Positions 32,756 through 41,470 of a DNA stretch of 64,000 nucleotides are shown here, piece by piece. The notes under the pieces are model-generated. The model saw nothing but the letters and a program-made list of their open reading frames with translations, searched no databases and was not told the DNA's origin. Both the position numbers and the translations under genes were made by a program. Location: contig NZ_QLUW01000007.1 in NCBI RefSeq assembly GCF_003268025.1, forward strand, positions 124,001-188,000, given 5' to 3'. Source of the stretch: Paenibacillus montanisoli (GTDB taxonomy: Bacteria > Bacillota > Bacilli > Paenibacillales > Paenibacillaceae). Each line of letters starts with the position of its first letter. Position 1 is the stretch's first letter.

Positions 32756-34756
32756 CTACCAGGCCAGCGAGGAGAAGAAGCTCTCGACCAGCTTGGCGAT
32801 GCCTACGCTCCAGCGCGTGCGCGACTTCTCGGCAAGCTCGGCCTTCATGAAGTTGTTGATGTGCTTGTTGTCGAGCACGTTGTCGTTGTGCGGGTCGACG
32901 GCGGCCCACAGCAGCTTGGAGGAGTGGACGATTTTATATTGAATGTGGGATTCCTGCCCATCCCACACTTTAGGCATCAGCGTTCCGTCGGCAAAATGGA
33001 ACACGACCGACACGGGCCCGAGGCTGCCGCCCGTCTTCTTGATGAGCACGACCGATTCGTACTGCGTTTCGCCGTTCTGCTTCACCGGGCGCACATGGAT
33101 GGAGGCGACCGAGTAGTCGGACATCGCATTGCCGTAGACGAAGTGGCTGAAGTAATCGTTCCACTTGGTCTTCGTCACGTTCTCCACGACGCGCTGGAAG
33201 TCGGCTGTGGACGGGTGCTTGAATTTATATTTTTGGAAGTACGTCCGCATGATCTTGCGCATCGTCTGCGCGCCGACCTGCTTCTCGATGCCGAAGAGCA
33301 CGAGCTTCGCGCGCATGTACACATTTTCCGCATAGTGGTTGTTGCTATGGTACGACCAGGACAGCTGCTTAAGCGGTGCCGGGTTGGTCATATAGCTGGC
33401 CTCTACGGGCAGGTTCGGCTCCACGCCGTATTCGCTTTCCATGACTTTATCTTCGGCGTAGGAGGTAAAGCCTTCGTCGAGCCACGCTTCCTCGAACTCG
33501 TTCGAGGCCACCATGCCGTACCAGTACTGATGGCCGATCTCGTGGACGACCGTTCTCTCCAGATCGTAGCCCGGATTCTCGTTCTCGGCTGCGAATGCGG
33601 TGATGAGCGTCGGATATTCCATGCCGCCCGCACCGTTGCCGCCTTTAGGCGGAACGACGATGGAGAGGGTGGTGTACGGATAAGCGCCGTACCATTGCGC
33701 ATACTTGGCAAGCGCCGATTTCGCCGCGTGCATATACCGGTCCTTGAACTTCGCGTGGAGCGGATCGAGATACAGCTTGATGCGGACGCCAGGCACGCCA
33801 TCCGTAGAGAACGGCTCCTCTGCGTAAACGAAATCCGGCGAGGCCGACCAGCCGAAATCATGCACGTCGTCGGCATAATATTGGTACGTTTTGCGGCCGT
33901 TCGCCACGACGGAAGCTTTCGTTTGGAAGCCGGTCGCGGCTACCTTGTAGCTGGAGGGAACGTTGATCTTCACGCTATAGATGCCGAAGTCGCTGTAAAA
34001 TTCGGAGTTGCCATGGTATTGATGGATGTTCCAGCCCTCTGCGGCGCGGCCGCGGGTGCCTGCCGTTTCGTACACGGCCAGCTTCGGGAACCACTGCCCC
34101 GCCATGACGAAGTCGCCTGCATAGCCCATTCGGGCGAACACTTGCGGCAGTTTCACCTCGAACTTCATGCGCAGGGTAACGCTCTTGCCGGGGGCGACGG
34201 CGTTCGGCAGCTTCAGCTTGGCCAGCGTTAAATCATTCGGGTTGTTGTCATCAGGCTGTACGTAATGCAGGCGCGGCAGCAGACTGTAGCCCTCGGTCGT
34301 CTCCAGAGTGAGCAGGTTCATGTAGCCGACGCTGTCCACGGTCGCCCTATCGCCGCGAAGCTGGCCGCCCGACTCTCTCATAAACGTGGTGTCTTTGGAG
34401 CGGAAGGCGTTCGGATACAGGTGAAAATACAGCTCGGACACCTGCTGTCTGCCGGGGTTTGTCCATGTGACGGCCTGCTCGCCGACGAGCATGTGCGTAT
34501 CTTCCTTCAGCTGCACATCGATGTGGTACTCGGTCACTCTTTTGCTCAGAGCTACCGGCTTCGGCTGCATGACGATATCTGGCTCCTGGGCGACAGGCGG
34601 TGCCGCGGGCTTCAGAGCCGTGTCTTTCTTGGCAGGAGCGGAGGCGTATGTATATTGCGAAACCCAGGCATCCCCGAACCCTTGCCTTGCCGTTACGCCG
34701 AGCAGCACGGCGACGAGGGCAAAGAGTAGAAATCGTTTGGCGTGACGTGGATTCAT
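32756..34756 (-). CDS. M1-family zinc metallopeptidase (gluzincin)
   Basis: 666 residues. A signal or anchor sequence (RHAKRFLLFALVAVLLGVTA) is followed by a short Ala/Pro/Lys linker, the M1 N-terminal beta domain, the exopeptidase loop GGMEYPTLI (GxMEN-like) near 370 and the zinc site HEIGHQYWYG with the downstream Glu in WLDEGFTSYAED near 405-430. Members are aminopeptidases; here the enzyme is exported or membrane-anchored. Start at 34756 follows GGGAGGG. Probably an operon with the downstream membrane protein. Confidence 0.9.
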   Translation of the reverse strand: MNPRHAKRFLLFALVAVLLGVTARQGFGDAWVSQYTYASAPAKKDTALKPAAPPVAQEPDIVMQPKPVALSKRVTEYHIDVQLKEDTHMLVGEQAVTWTNPGRQQVSELYFHLYPNAFRSKDTTFMRESGGQLRGDRATVDSVGYMNLLTLETTEGYSLLPRLHYVQPDDNNPNDLTLAKLKLPNAVAPGKSVTLRMKFEVKLPQVFARMGYAGDFVMAGQWFPKLAVYETAGTRGRAAEGWNIHQYHGNSEFYSDFGIYSVKINVPSSYKVAATGFQTKASVVANGRKTYQYYADDVHDFGWSASPDFVYAEEPFSTDGVPGVRIKLYLDPLHAKFKDRYMHAAKSALAKYAQWYGAYPYTTLSIVVPPKGGNGAGGMEYPTLITAFAAENENPGYDLERTVVHEIGHQYWYGMVASNEFEEAWLDEGFTSYAEDKVMESEYGVEPNLPVEASYMTNPAPLKQLSWSYHSNNHYAENVYMRAKLVLFGIEKQVGAQTMRKIMRTYFQKYKFKHPSTADFQRVVENVTKTKWNDYFSHFVYGNAMSDYSVASIHVRPVKQNGETQYESVVLIKKTGGSLGPVSVVFHFADGTLMPKVWDGQESHIQYKIVHSSKLLWAAVDPHNDNVLDNKHINNFMKAELAEKSRTRWSVGIAKLVESFFSSLAW

Positions 34757-34801
34757 TGAAAGATTCCCTCCCGTTGACAAGCATCTAAAGCATGTATATG
34801 T

Positions 34802-34829
34802 TTGCTTTTCCTAGATTATTAGCTAAAAT
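34802..34829 (+). promoter_or_regulatory. putative promoter of ywhD
   Basis: TTGCTT and TAAAAT separated by 16 bases, about 80 bases upstream of the assigned GTG start. Confidence 0.4.
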
Positions 34830-34908
34830 GGAATTAAAGTGCGGACAGGCGCAAAAACCGCGCCGGACGCGGGTTTTAGACGTTTCGAGGATGGGAGTTG
34901 ACAGGCAA

Positions 34909-35433
34909 GTGAGCGAGCAAGAGAAGAATGAACAGCCAGTAGAGAAGAAAGAGAAGAAGTCTCTCTCTTTGAACGTAGTGAGCAATAAAGAGCATAAAGG
35001 TTTCGGTGCGGGGACGATCGATCTGAGTTCGGTGTCCTGCGTCATTATCGATAACGGCGAGGCATACATCGATGTCGGCGCGATGCATGCGAAGAGCAAG
35101 GTGGAGAAGGGCATTAAATTCAGCACGAACAAAGAGGACGTCCCGAACGGCCGTCTGTGCTGGATCGTCTGGGTCGCGGTCGACCGCAACGAGGAAGGGT
35201 CCTACTACGCGGGAGCGACTGCATGTCCGATGCTGGTCGATACGGAAGCGCGGAGAGGCTGGAAAATTCTCGCGCAGCACGTGAACAATTTGGATTATGC
35301 GATCAAGCGCCGGTTCATCCTGGATGAGCTTGGCACGGAAGAGAAAGCCGCGCTGAAAGGGCTGCTCGTTTCCAACAACCCGGAGTGGTGGGAACGCTCC
35401 CCGGATAAGCTGAAGGAAGCGCTGAACGCGTAA
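34909..35433 (+). CDS. ywhD: YwhD-family protein
   Basis: 174 residues, as in Bacillus YwhD (about 172). The core GAGTIDLSSVSCVIIDNGEAYIDVGAMHAKSKVEKGIKF is characteristic. The function is unknown in all species. GTG at 34909 gives the family length; an ATG at 34891 has no ribosome site at usable distance. In Bacillus the gene sits directly beside pbpG, speE and speB; here those lie 6-10 kb away with an ABC exporter, SDR, VOC and repeat arrays between, so the block has been interrupted. The N-terminal 25 residues are Lys/Glu-rich and probably disordered. Confidence 0.88.
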   Translation: MSEQEKNEQPVEKKEKKSLSLNVVSNKEHKGFGAGTIDLSSVSCVIIDNGEAYIDVGAMHAKSKVEKGIKFSTNKEDVPNGRLCWIVWVAVDRNEEGSYYAGATACPMLVDTEARRGWKILAQHVNNLDYAIKRRFILDELGTEEKAALKGLLVSNNPEWWERSPDKLKEALNA

Positions 35434-35451
35434 AATGAAAGAAGCGGATAG

Positions 35452-35500
35452 AGCCGCTTTACCGTCCCATGGAAGGACAGGTGAAGCGGCTTTTTTTTCT
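35452..35500 (+). terminator. intrinsic terminator of ywhD
   Basis: Stem AGCCGCTT / AAGCGGCT extended inward by GTCC / GGAC pairing, followed by eight T. Confidence 0.9.
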
Positions 35501-35501
35501 G

Positions 35502-35529
35502 TTGAAGTCCATTCTAGTTATGGTATAGT
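35502..35529 (+). promoter_or_regulatory. promoter of the ABC exporter operon
   Basis: TTGAAG and TATAGT with a 16-base spacer, 57 bases upstream of the ATG. Confidence 0.6.
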
Positions 35530-35586
35530 CGTATGACGGAACGCTTGTTCTAGCCTGTTTATTTCTTATTGTCTGGGGGAACCGGC

Positions 35587-37353
35587 ATGAAACGGGACTT
35601 ACCGCGCGAATCGCGCAAGCACTATTCGGAGCTATTGAGGCGCTATTTGCTCCCGCAGAAGCGAACGCTGGCCGGCCTTGCCGCGCTGCTTCTGCTTTCC
35701 ATCGGCCTGCAGCTCGTCAATCCGCAAATTATCCAATACTTTATTGATACCGCGCAATCGGAGGGCGATCTCCAGCCGCTGCTCGTCGCTGCTTGTCTGT
35801 TTATCGGCTTCTCGCTCGCACAAGGTGCGGTCTCGGTTGCGGCCACCTATTTCAGCGAAAACCTCGGCTGGAAGACGACGAACGTGCTGCGCAGCGATTT
35901 GGCGGCGCACTGCCTGTCGCTAGACATGCCGTTTCATAAGTCGCAAACGTCGGGAGCCATTATTGAGCGGGTGGACGGCGACGTGAATGCGCTGGCGAAC
36001 TTCTTCTCCAGCATGATCATTCATCTGGTCGGCAATTTTCTGCTCATGGTCGGCATCCTCTTTCTGTTGTTTAGGGAAAACTGGCTGATCGGCGCGGGTA
36101 TGACGGTATTCGTATTCGCTGCGATTCTCATTATCCAGCGGATCCGCAAGCTGGCGGCGCCGCTGTGGAAGGAATGGCGGCAGGCGAACGCCGATATGTA
36201 CGGGTTCATTGGCGAGCAGCTGGAGGGGACGGAGGATATTCGCGCGAACGGCGCATCCGTATTCGTCATGAACCGATTTTACGGCATGATGCAGCGGATG
36301 CTGCCAATGCGCGTGAAGGCGTTTCTCGGCTTCGGGTCGATGTGGGGCACGACGATCATTTTGTTCGCGCTGGGCAATGCGATGGCCTTCGCGATCAGCG
36401 CGTATTTATGGAAGGCGGACTCGATTACGCTTGGCACGGTGTATTTGATTTTCTATTACACGGAGCTGCTGACGAAACCGATCGAGAAAATCCGTACGCA
36501 GATCGAGGATTTGCAGAAGGCGGACGCAAGCATCTCCCGCATCCGGGCGCTGCTCGAGACGCGTTCGGCGATAGCGGACGGTCCGGGAGCTCCGCTTCCG
36601 CAGGGGGCGCTTGGCGTCCGGTTCGACGATGTTACGTTCCGCTATGAGGACGGTCCGGGCGAACCGACGATTGACTCGCTTCGGCTGGAGCTGAAGCCGG
36701 GCGAGGTGCTCGGCCTGCTCGGCCGAACGGGTAGCGGCAAGTCCACGCTGGCGCGGCTGCTGCTCCGATTCTATGATCCGCAGGAAGGCGTCATTTCGCT
36801 CGGCGGCACGGACATCCGCGATCTGAAGCTCAGCCAGCTTCGCAAGCGCGTTGCGCTGGTTACGCAGAACATCGAAATTATGGAAGGCACGATTCGAGAT
36901 AACCTGACCTTCTATGAGGATTCGATACCGGATGAGCGCATTGTTTCCGTGCTTGGCCAGCTCGGACTGACGAGCTGGTATATGTCGATGCCCGAAGGGC
37001 TCGATACGAAGCTGGCATCCGGGGGCGGCAGTCTGTCTGCCGGCGAGGCGCAGCTGCTTGCGTTCGCGCGCGTGTTTCTGACCAATCCGGGACTCGTCAT
37101 TATGGATGAGGCGTCGTCTAGGCTCGATCCGCTTACGGAGCAGCGGATCGAGCAAGCGATCAGCGCGCTATTGGCCGAGCGCTCCTGCATCATCATTGCG
37201 CATCGGCTCTCAACCGTGCAGCGCGCCGATCAAATACTGATTTTGGAGAACGGCCGAGTCATAGAGTCTGGCGATAGAGCCGAGCTCGCGGCGGATCCTG
37301 GCTCGCGCTTCAGCGGCATGCTGGCGACCGGGCTTGAGGAGGTGCTCGCGTGA
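35587..37353 (+). CDS. ABC exporter half-transporter, subunit 1
   Basis: 588 residues: six-span exporter domain (about 20-320) and one nucleotide-binding domain. Walker A GRTGSGKST near 385, Walker B LVIMDEASS with the catalytic Glu, and H-loop AHRLST are canonical, but the signature is LSAGE in place of LSGGQ. The ATG at 35587 follows GGGGGAAC; a TTG six codons earlier overlaps that site. The stop codon overlaps the GTG of subunit 2 by four bases (GTGA), indicating coupled translation and a heterodimer. Substrate unknown; the class includes multidrug and lipid exporters. Confidence 0.9.
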   Translation: MKRDLPRESRKHYSELLRRYLLPQKRTLAGLAALLLLSIGLQLVNPQIIQYFIDTAQSEGDLQPLLVAACLFIGFSLAQGAVSVAATYFSENLGWKTTNVLRSDLAAHCLSLDMPFHKSQTSGAIIERVDGDVNALANFFSSMIIHLVGNFLLMVGILFLLFRENWLIGAGMTVFVFAAILIIQRIRKLAAPLWKEWRQANADMYGFIGEQLEGTEDIRANGASVFVMNRFYGMMQRMLPMRVKAFLGFGSMWGTTIILFALGNAMAFAISAYLWKADSITLGTVYLIFYYTELLTKPIEKIRTQIEDLQKADASISRIRALLETRSAIADGPGAPLPQGALGVRFDDVTFRYEDGPGEPTIDSLRLELKPGEVLGLLGRTGSGKSTLARLLLRFYDPQEGVISLGGTDIRDLKLSQLRKRVALVTQNIEIMEGTIRDNLTFYEDSIPDERIVSVLGQLGLTSWYMSMPEGLDTKLASGGGSLSAGEAQLLAFARVFLTNPGLVIMDEASSRLDPLTEQRIEQAISALLAERSCIIIAHRLSTVQRADQILILENGRVIESGDRAELAADPGSRFSGMLATGLEEVLA

Positions 37354-39167
37354 CAACCTTGCAATTTTTACTCAGGCTCATTACTTTCCGAACGGGCCTC
37401 TATGTGACGAATGCGGTTGCCTGGACGATTATTTATTTGGTCCCGATAGCGCCTGGTCTCATTACGAAAGAGTTCTTTGATTCGCTTACCGGCGATGACG
37501 CGCTGGAGCTGGGCACCTGGGGCATTATCGCGCTGTTGATCGGCGCCGCGTTCGGCCGCGTCATGCTCATTATCATGGGCTTCATGACCGACGTGCATTT
37601 CCGCTACCGGATGGGGATGATGCTCCGCCGCAATCTGCTGCAGCATGTGCTTAAGCAGCCTGGGGCGCGGGCTATCCCTTGCTCGCCGGGGGAGGCAATC
37701 AGCCATTTCCGCGATGACGTGGATCAAACGGAGGAGGCGGCCAGCTGGTCGGTCGACGTGTTCGGCCTCACCTGCTTTGCGGCGGTAGCGAGCTATATAC
37801 TGATCGGCATCGACGCGCAGATGACGCTGCTCGTCTTCCTGCCGCTCGTGGTTGTCGTGACCGTAGCGCAGCTGGCGACTTCGCGGCTGCAGAAGTACCG
37901 CGCGGCAAGCCGGGAAGCGACCTCGCGCGTGACGGGCGCGATCAGCGAGATGTTCGGCAACGTGCAGGCCATTCAAGTAGCTGGCGCAGAGGAGCGCGTC
38001 ATCGAGCGGTTCCGCAAGTTTAACGACGAACGGCGCAAAACGATGCTAAAGGATAAATTGATGGGCGAGGCGCTGGATTCGATTTTCACTAACTCCGTCA
38101 ATCTCGGCATCGGGATTATTCTGCTGCTGGCCGGGCAAAAGATGCAGTCCGGCGCTTTCACGGTCGGCGATTTCTCGCTGTTCGTGTACTATTTGACCTT
38201 TGTCACGACATTCATTACGAATGTAGGCAAATTCATCACGAATTTCAAACAGATGAGCGTCGCGCTAAAGCGGCTGATATCGCTGCTGCAAGGCGCGCCG
38301 GCCAAAGTGCTGACGATGAAGGATGCTCTTTTGCTCCGCAAGGGCGAGATGCTGAAGCCGGCGGATGCGGCAGCGCGGCAAGAGAGGCTCGACACGTTAT
38401 CGGTTACGGGGCTGACTTACAGGTTCCCGGATACAGGCAGAGGAATCGAGGATGTGCATCTACAGCTGAAAGGCGGCTCGTTTACCGTCGTTACCGGTAC
38501 GATCGGCTCCGGGAAAACGACGCTTGTTCGCACATTGCTCGGTCTGCTTCCGAAGGATGAAGGGACCATTCAGTGGAACGGGAAGCCCGTCGTCGATCCG
38601 AGCACGTTCTTCACGCCGCCGAACAGCGCCTATTCGGCGCAAATCCCGCGCATGTACAGCGATACGCTGCGCAATAACATTCTGCTCGGGCAGAAGGGAG
38701 AAGGGGATTCGCTAAAGCAGGCGATTCATGATGCGGTCATGGAGTACGATATCGAGCATTTGCACCAAGGCTTGGAGACCATGATCGGTCCCCGCGGCGT
38801 GAAGCTCTCGGGCGGACAAATGCAGCGGACAGCGGCCGCGCGCATGCTGGTGCGCGATGCGCAGCTTTACGTGTTTGACGACCTGTCGAGCGCGCTTGAC
38901 GTCGAGACGGAGCAGAAGCTGTGGGAGCGTCTGTTTGAGAGCAGAGGCGGCGCAACCTGTCTGGTCGTATCGCACCGCAAAGCGGCGCTGGCGCATGCCG
39001 ACCATATTATCGTAATGAAGGATGGCCGCATCGAAGCGGAGGGGACAGCCGAGGAGCTGCTCCGCACAAGCGCAACCTTCCAGGAATTGTGGAGCGGGGA
39101 TGAGCGTACGGCCGATGATGCGGCGGCCGTTGGGGATCAAGCAGCGGTGCTGCAGTCGAAACAATAA
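37350..39167 (+). CDS. ABC exporter half-transporter, subunit 2
   Basis: 605 residues: exporter membrane domain and nucleotide-binding domain. Walker A GTIGSGKTT near 382, signature LSGGQMQR intact, H-loop SHRKAALAH intact, but Walker B reads YVFDDLSSALD, with Asp where the catalytic Glu should be. In a heterodimer this Walker B faces the LSAGE signature of subunit 1, so one composite site is doubly degenerate and the other is complete, as in TM287/288 and BmrCD-type exporters. Starts with GTG inside the upstream stop. Terminator directly after. Confidence 0.9.
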   Translation: MTTLQFLLRLITFRTGLYVTNAVAWTIIYLVPIAPGLITKEFFDSLTGDDALELGTWGIIALLIGAAFGRVMLIIMGFMTDVHFRYRMGMMLRRNLLQHVLKQPGARAIPCSPGEAISHFRDDVDQTEEAASWSVDVFGLTCFAAVASYILIGIDAQMTLLVFLPLVVVVTVAQLATSRLQKYRAASREATSRVTGAISEMFGNVQAIQVAGAEERVIERFRKFNDERRKTMLKDKLMGEALDSIFTNSVNLGIGIILLLAGQKMQSGAFTVGDFSLFVYYLTFVTTFITNVGKFITNFKQMSVALKRLISLLQGAPAKVLTMKDALLLRKGEMLKPADAAARQERLDTLSVTGLTYRFPDTGRGIEDVHLQLKGGSFTVVTGTIGSGKTTLVRTLLGLLPKDEGTIQWNGKPVVDPSTFFTPPNSAYSAQIPRMYSDTLRNNILLGQKGEGDSLKQAIHDAVMEYDIEHLHQGLETMIGPRGVKLSGGQMQRTAAARMLVRDAQLYVFDDLSSALDVETEQKLWERLFESRGGATCLVVSHRKAALAHADHIIVMKDGRIEAEGTAEELLRTSATFQELWSGDERTADDAAAVGDQAAVLQSKQ

Positions 39168-39168
39168 G

Positions 39169-39221
39169 CAAAAAAAGCCTCTGCAGGCGGCCGATTGGGC
39201 TGCGCTGCAGAGGCTTTTTTT
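39169..39221. terminator. bidirectional intrinsic terminator
   Basis: AAAAAAGCCTCTGCAG pairs with CTGCAGAGGCTTTTTT around a GC-rich loop, between the convergent exporter and SDR genes. Confidence 0.92.
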
Positions 39222-39236
39222 GGGGTCGCCGGGCGA

Positions 39237-39932
39237 TCAAATCGGCATTTCTTGGCCGGTAATATCGACGAATTGGAATTGCAGGTTCTTAGGGACGATC
39301 CGGCGCTCCAGAAGATCCAGGATTCCTCGGGCGCTGCTGCGCGGGTCCCCCGGTGCGCGTTCGCCGCCCATGTCCGTTTTAATCCAGCCAGGGTGAATGC
39401 TGAGCACTTGCACGCCGCGCGGCCGGAGGTAGCGGTGCAGCTGCTCCGTGAACATGTTGAGCGCCGTCTTCGAGATGCTGTACGGATAGTCGCCGGGATA
39501 GGCCTTCGTAATGCTGCCGGCCTCGGACGATATATTGAAGAAAGCAGCGTTCTCCTCCGTCAGCAAAGTCAGAAATTGCTTCGCCACCCGCATCGGCCCG
39601 TATAAATTGACCTCGAAGGAGAAAACGACATCGTCCATGTCGAGCTCTTCGATCGACGTCTCGCGGGCGTTCAAGACGGCGGCGTTGTTTATAATCGCGC
39701 CAAGGGTACGGCCTTCTCGCTTTAGCCTGGCGGCATAGGCTGCGATGCTAGCCTCGTCCGTGACATCAAGCTCGGCGATTGTAAGCCGAGCTCCGTGCGC
39801 TTCGCTTAGCCTCGCCAGCTTGCCGCTGCCGCCGCCCCGCGCGCCGGCGATGACGGCATGTCCGCGTTCCAGCGCTTCGGCCGCCAATTCATAGCCAAGT
39901 CCGCGGCTTGCGCCTGTAATGAGTATGTTCAT
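39237..39932 (-). CDS. short-chain dehydrogenase/reductase
   Basis: 231 residues. TGASRGLGYELA (cofactor loop), INNAAVL, NISSEAGS (catalytic Ser region) and YSISKTALN (Tyr-x3-Lys) are all present. An Arg after the loop (GAR) suggests NADP(H) preference. Close to the sniffer/CsgA-type SDRs. Start follows AGGAGAG. The VOC-family gene upstream on the same strand is 17 bases away, so the two are probably one operon. Substrate unknown. Confidence 0.88.
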   Translation of the reverse strand: MNILITGASRGLGYELAAEALERGHAVIAGARGGGSGKLARLSEAHGARLTIAELDVTDEASIAAYAARLKREGRTLGAIINNAAVLNARETSIEELDMDDVVFSFEVNLYGPMRVAKQFLTLLTEENAAFFNISSEAGSITKAYPGDYPYSISKTALNMFTEQLHRYLRPRGVQVLSIHPGWIKTDMGGERAPGDPRSSARGILDLLERRIVPKNLQFQFVDITGQEMPI

Positions 39933-39949
39933 GTACGCTTCTCTCCTGC

Positions 39950-40411
39950 TTATTTATCGTTCTCGAGCAGCTCCACGAGCACCTTCAGCTCTGGAATTGT
40001 GTCCATGTACGCATAGCGTCCGCCGGTATATTCGCCCTTCTGCTGAAGCGGGAATCCCCTGCTTTCCAGCAGCGAGATTTTCTCTTTCATTCCTTCGATG
40101 ACAAATGCGATATGATGAGGCCCTTCGCCATGCTCATTGAGGTAGTTGCGCCACGTGCTCGGATGCTCGTCCGGCTCGATCAGCTCCAGCTGCAAGGAGC
40201 CCATGTTGAAGAAAGCCAGCTTCGCGCGAGCTTCGCTCGGTTCGCCGTTAAATTGGGTTTGCGCCTTATCATAGGTATCCGTAATGATTGCCTGAGGCTT
40301 CTCGACGCCGAAGAAATCGGCATAGGCTTGGCTGACCTTGTCGATATCGTTGACGAGTATGCCAATTTGCGTAATGACTTTGGTGCCCAATAGTCCTGAC
40401 ATTGTGAACAT
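39950..40411 (-). CDS. VOC-family protein (glyoxalase/epimerase type)
   Basis: About 153 residues. Two beta-alpha-beta3 modules: ITQIGILVNDIDKVSQAYADFFG at the start and GPHHIAFVIEGMKEKISLLESRG in the second half, ending LKVLVELLE. The first metal position is Gln rather than His, followed by Glu, His and Glu at the others, which resembles methylmalonyl-CoA epimerase-like members. Three ATGs (40414, 40411, 40402) compete; 40411 gives six bases from AGGAG and is chosen, but 40402 is possible. Co-transcribed with the SDR. Confidence 0.78.
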   Translation of the reverse strand: MFTMSGLLGTKVITQIGILVNDIDKVSQAYADFFGVEKPQAIITDTYDKAQTQFNGEPSEARAKLAFFNMGSLQLELIEPDEHPSTWRNYLNEHGEGPHHIAFVIEGMKEKISLLESRGFPLQQKGEYTGGRYAYMDTIPELKVLVELLENDK

Positions 40412-40535
40412 CATCCTCTCCTGATTGGCTGAACGGGTTACACAATCTTCCACTTACGCTTACTTAAGTATCATAGCGAATGGGCGAAAACGGTGTCAAT
40501 GCACGGGGCAGGCAAAAGGGGATGACTTAGCGAAC

Positions 40536-40759
40536 GAAAGAGGAGCCTTCGAAGCGATACACTGGCGCGGAATCGTCCAAACGAGTGAAAGAGGAGCCTC
40601 CAGAGCACTACATTGGCCCGGAATCGCCTAAACGAGCGAAAGAGGAGTCTCCAGGGCGCTACATTGGTGCGGAATCGCCCAAACGAGCGAAAGAGGAGCC
40701 TCCAGAGCGCTACATTGGTGCGGAATCGCCCAGACGAGCGAAAGAAGAGCCTCCAGGGC
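40536..40759 (+). repeat. 51-bp tandem repeat family B, 4.4 units
   Basis: Units start at 40536, 40587, 40638, 40689 and 40740 (spacing 51 each time). Each has a GAAAGAGGAGCCTCCAGAG block with a short palindrome GGAG-N-CTCC (centre C or T), then CTACATTGGTGCGGAATCG. The CACATTGG / TACATTGG motif and unit length match the 52-bp arrays, so the families appear related with a swapped core. The fifth unit is cut where array 2 begins. Confidence 0.92.
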
Positions 40760-41375
40760 GGTAACCGTTACCTCTCTTGGGACTGCTTTCGCCGCTTTGC
40801 CGTCCATGTGCGGTAACCGTTACCTCTCTTGGGGCTGCTTTCGCCGCTTTGCCGTCCATGTGCGGTAACTGTTACCTCTCTTGGGGCTGCTTTCGCCGCT
40901 TTGCCGTCCATGTGCGGTAACTGTTACCTCTCTTGGGGCTGCTTTCGCCGCTTTGCCGTCCATGTACGGTAACTATTACCTCTCTTGGGGCTGCTTTCGC
41001 CGCTTTGCCGTCCATGTGCGGTAACCGTTACCTCTCTTGGGGCTGCTTTCGCTGCGTTGCCGTACATGTACGGTAACTGTTACCTCTCTTGGGACTGCTT
41101 TCGCCGCTTTGCCGCACATGTGCGTAACTGTTACCTCACTTGGCGTTACTTTCGCCGCTTTGCCGTCCATGTGCGGTAATCGTTACCTCACTTGGCGTTA
41201 CTTTCGCCGCTTTGCCGTCTATGTGCGGTAATTTGTTACCTCTCTTGGGGCTTCTTTCGCCGCTTTGTCGTCCATGTGCGGTAACTGTTACCTCTCTTGG
41301 GGCTGCTTTCGCCGCTTTTCCGCCCATGTGCGTAACTGTTACCTCACTTGGTGTTACATTCGCCGCTTTGCCGCC
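40760..41375 (+). repeat. tandem array 2: twelve 52-bp units with GGTAAC-N-GTTACC core
   Basis: Cores start at 40760, 40812, 40864, 40916, 40968, 41020, 41072, 41124, 41175, 41227, 41280 and 41332, almost exactly 52 bases apart. Read on the minus strand each is GGTAAC-N-GTTACC then GCACATGGACGGCAAAGCGG, CGAAAGCAGCCCCAAGAGA, which is the unit of array 1 (7726-8010) in opposite orientation. Cores 8 and 12 lack one G and core 10 has one extra T. All frames are open because the unit length is not a multiple of three; no ribosome sites, so not coding. With family B it fills the 1.06-kb gap 40412-41470. Confidence 0.95.
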
Positions 41376-41410
41376 GAGCGCTACCCATTTTGCGTTGTAT
41401 CGCTTAGCAA

Positions 41411-41451
41411 CACAAAAAACAATGCCGCGCGCCAATCCGGCGCGCGGCATT
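41411..41451 (-). terminator. intrinsic terminator of the PBP gene
   Basis: A 13-bp stem AATGCCGCGCGCC / GGCGCGCGGCATT followed on the minus strand by GTTTTTTG, 20 bases past the PBP stop. Confidence 0.9.
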
Positions 41452-41470
41452 ACCCCGTCACAAAACTAAA

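Noticed and set aside
32861-34231. 456-residue ORF antisense to the M1 peptidase
   Set aside because: Shadow frame in GC-rich coding DNA without start signals, while the opposite strand has the complete HEIGH zinc site.
40985-41469. Overlapping ORFs in array 2 (for example 40985-41179, 41037-41231, 41140-41469)
   Set aside because: They are by-products of a 52-bp repeat open in all frames; none has a ribosome site and the products are just the translated repeat.
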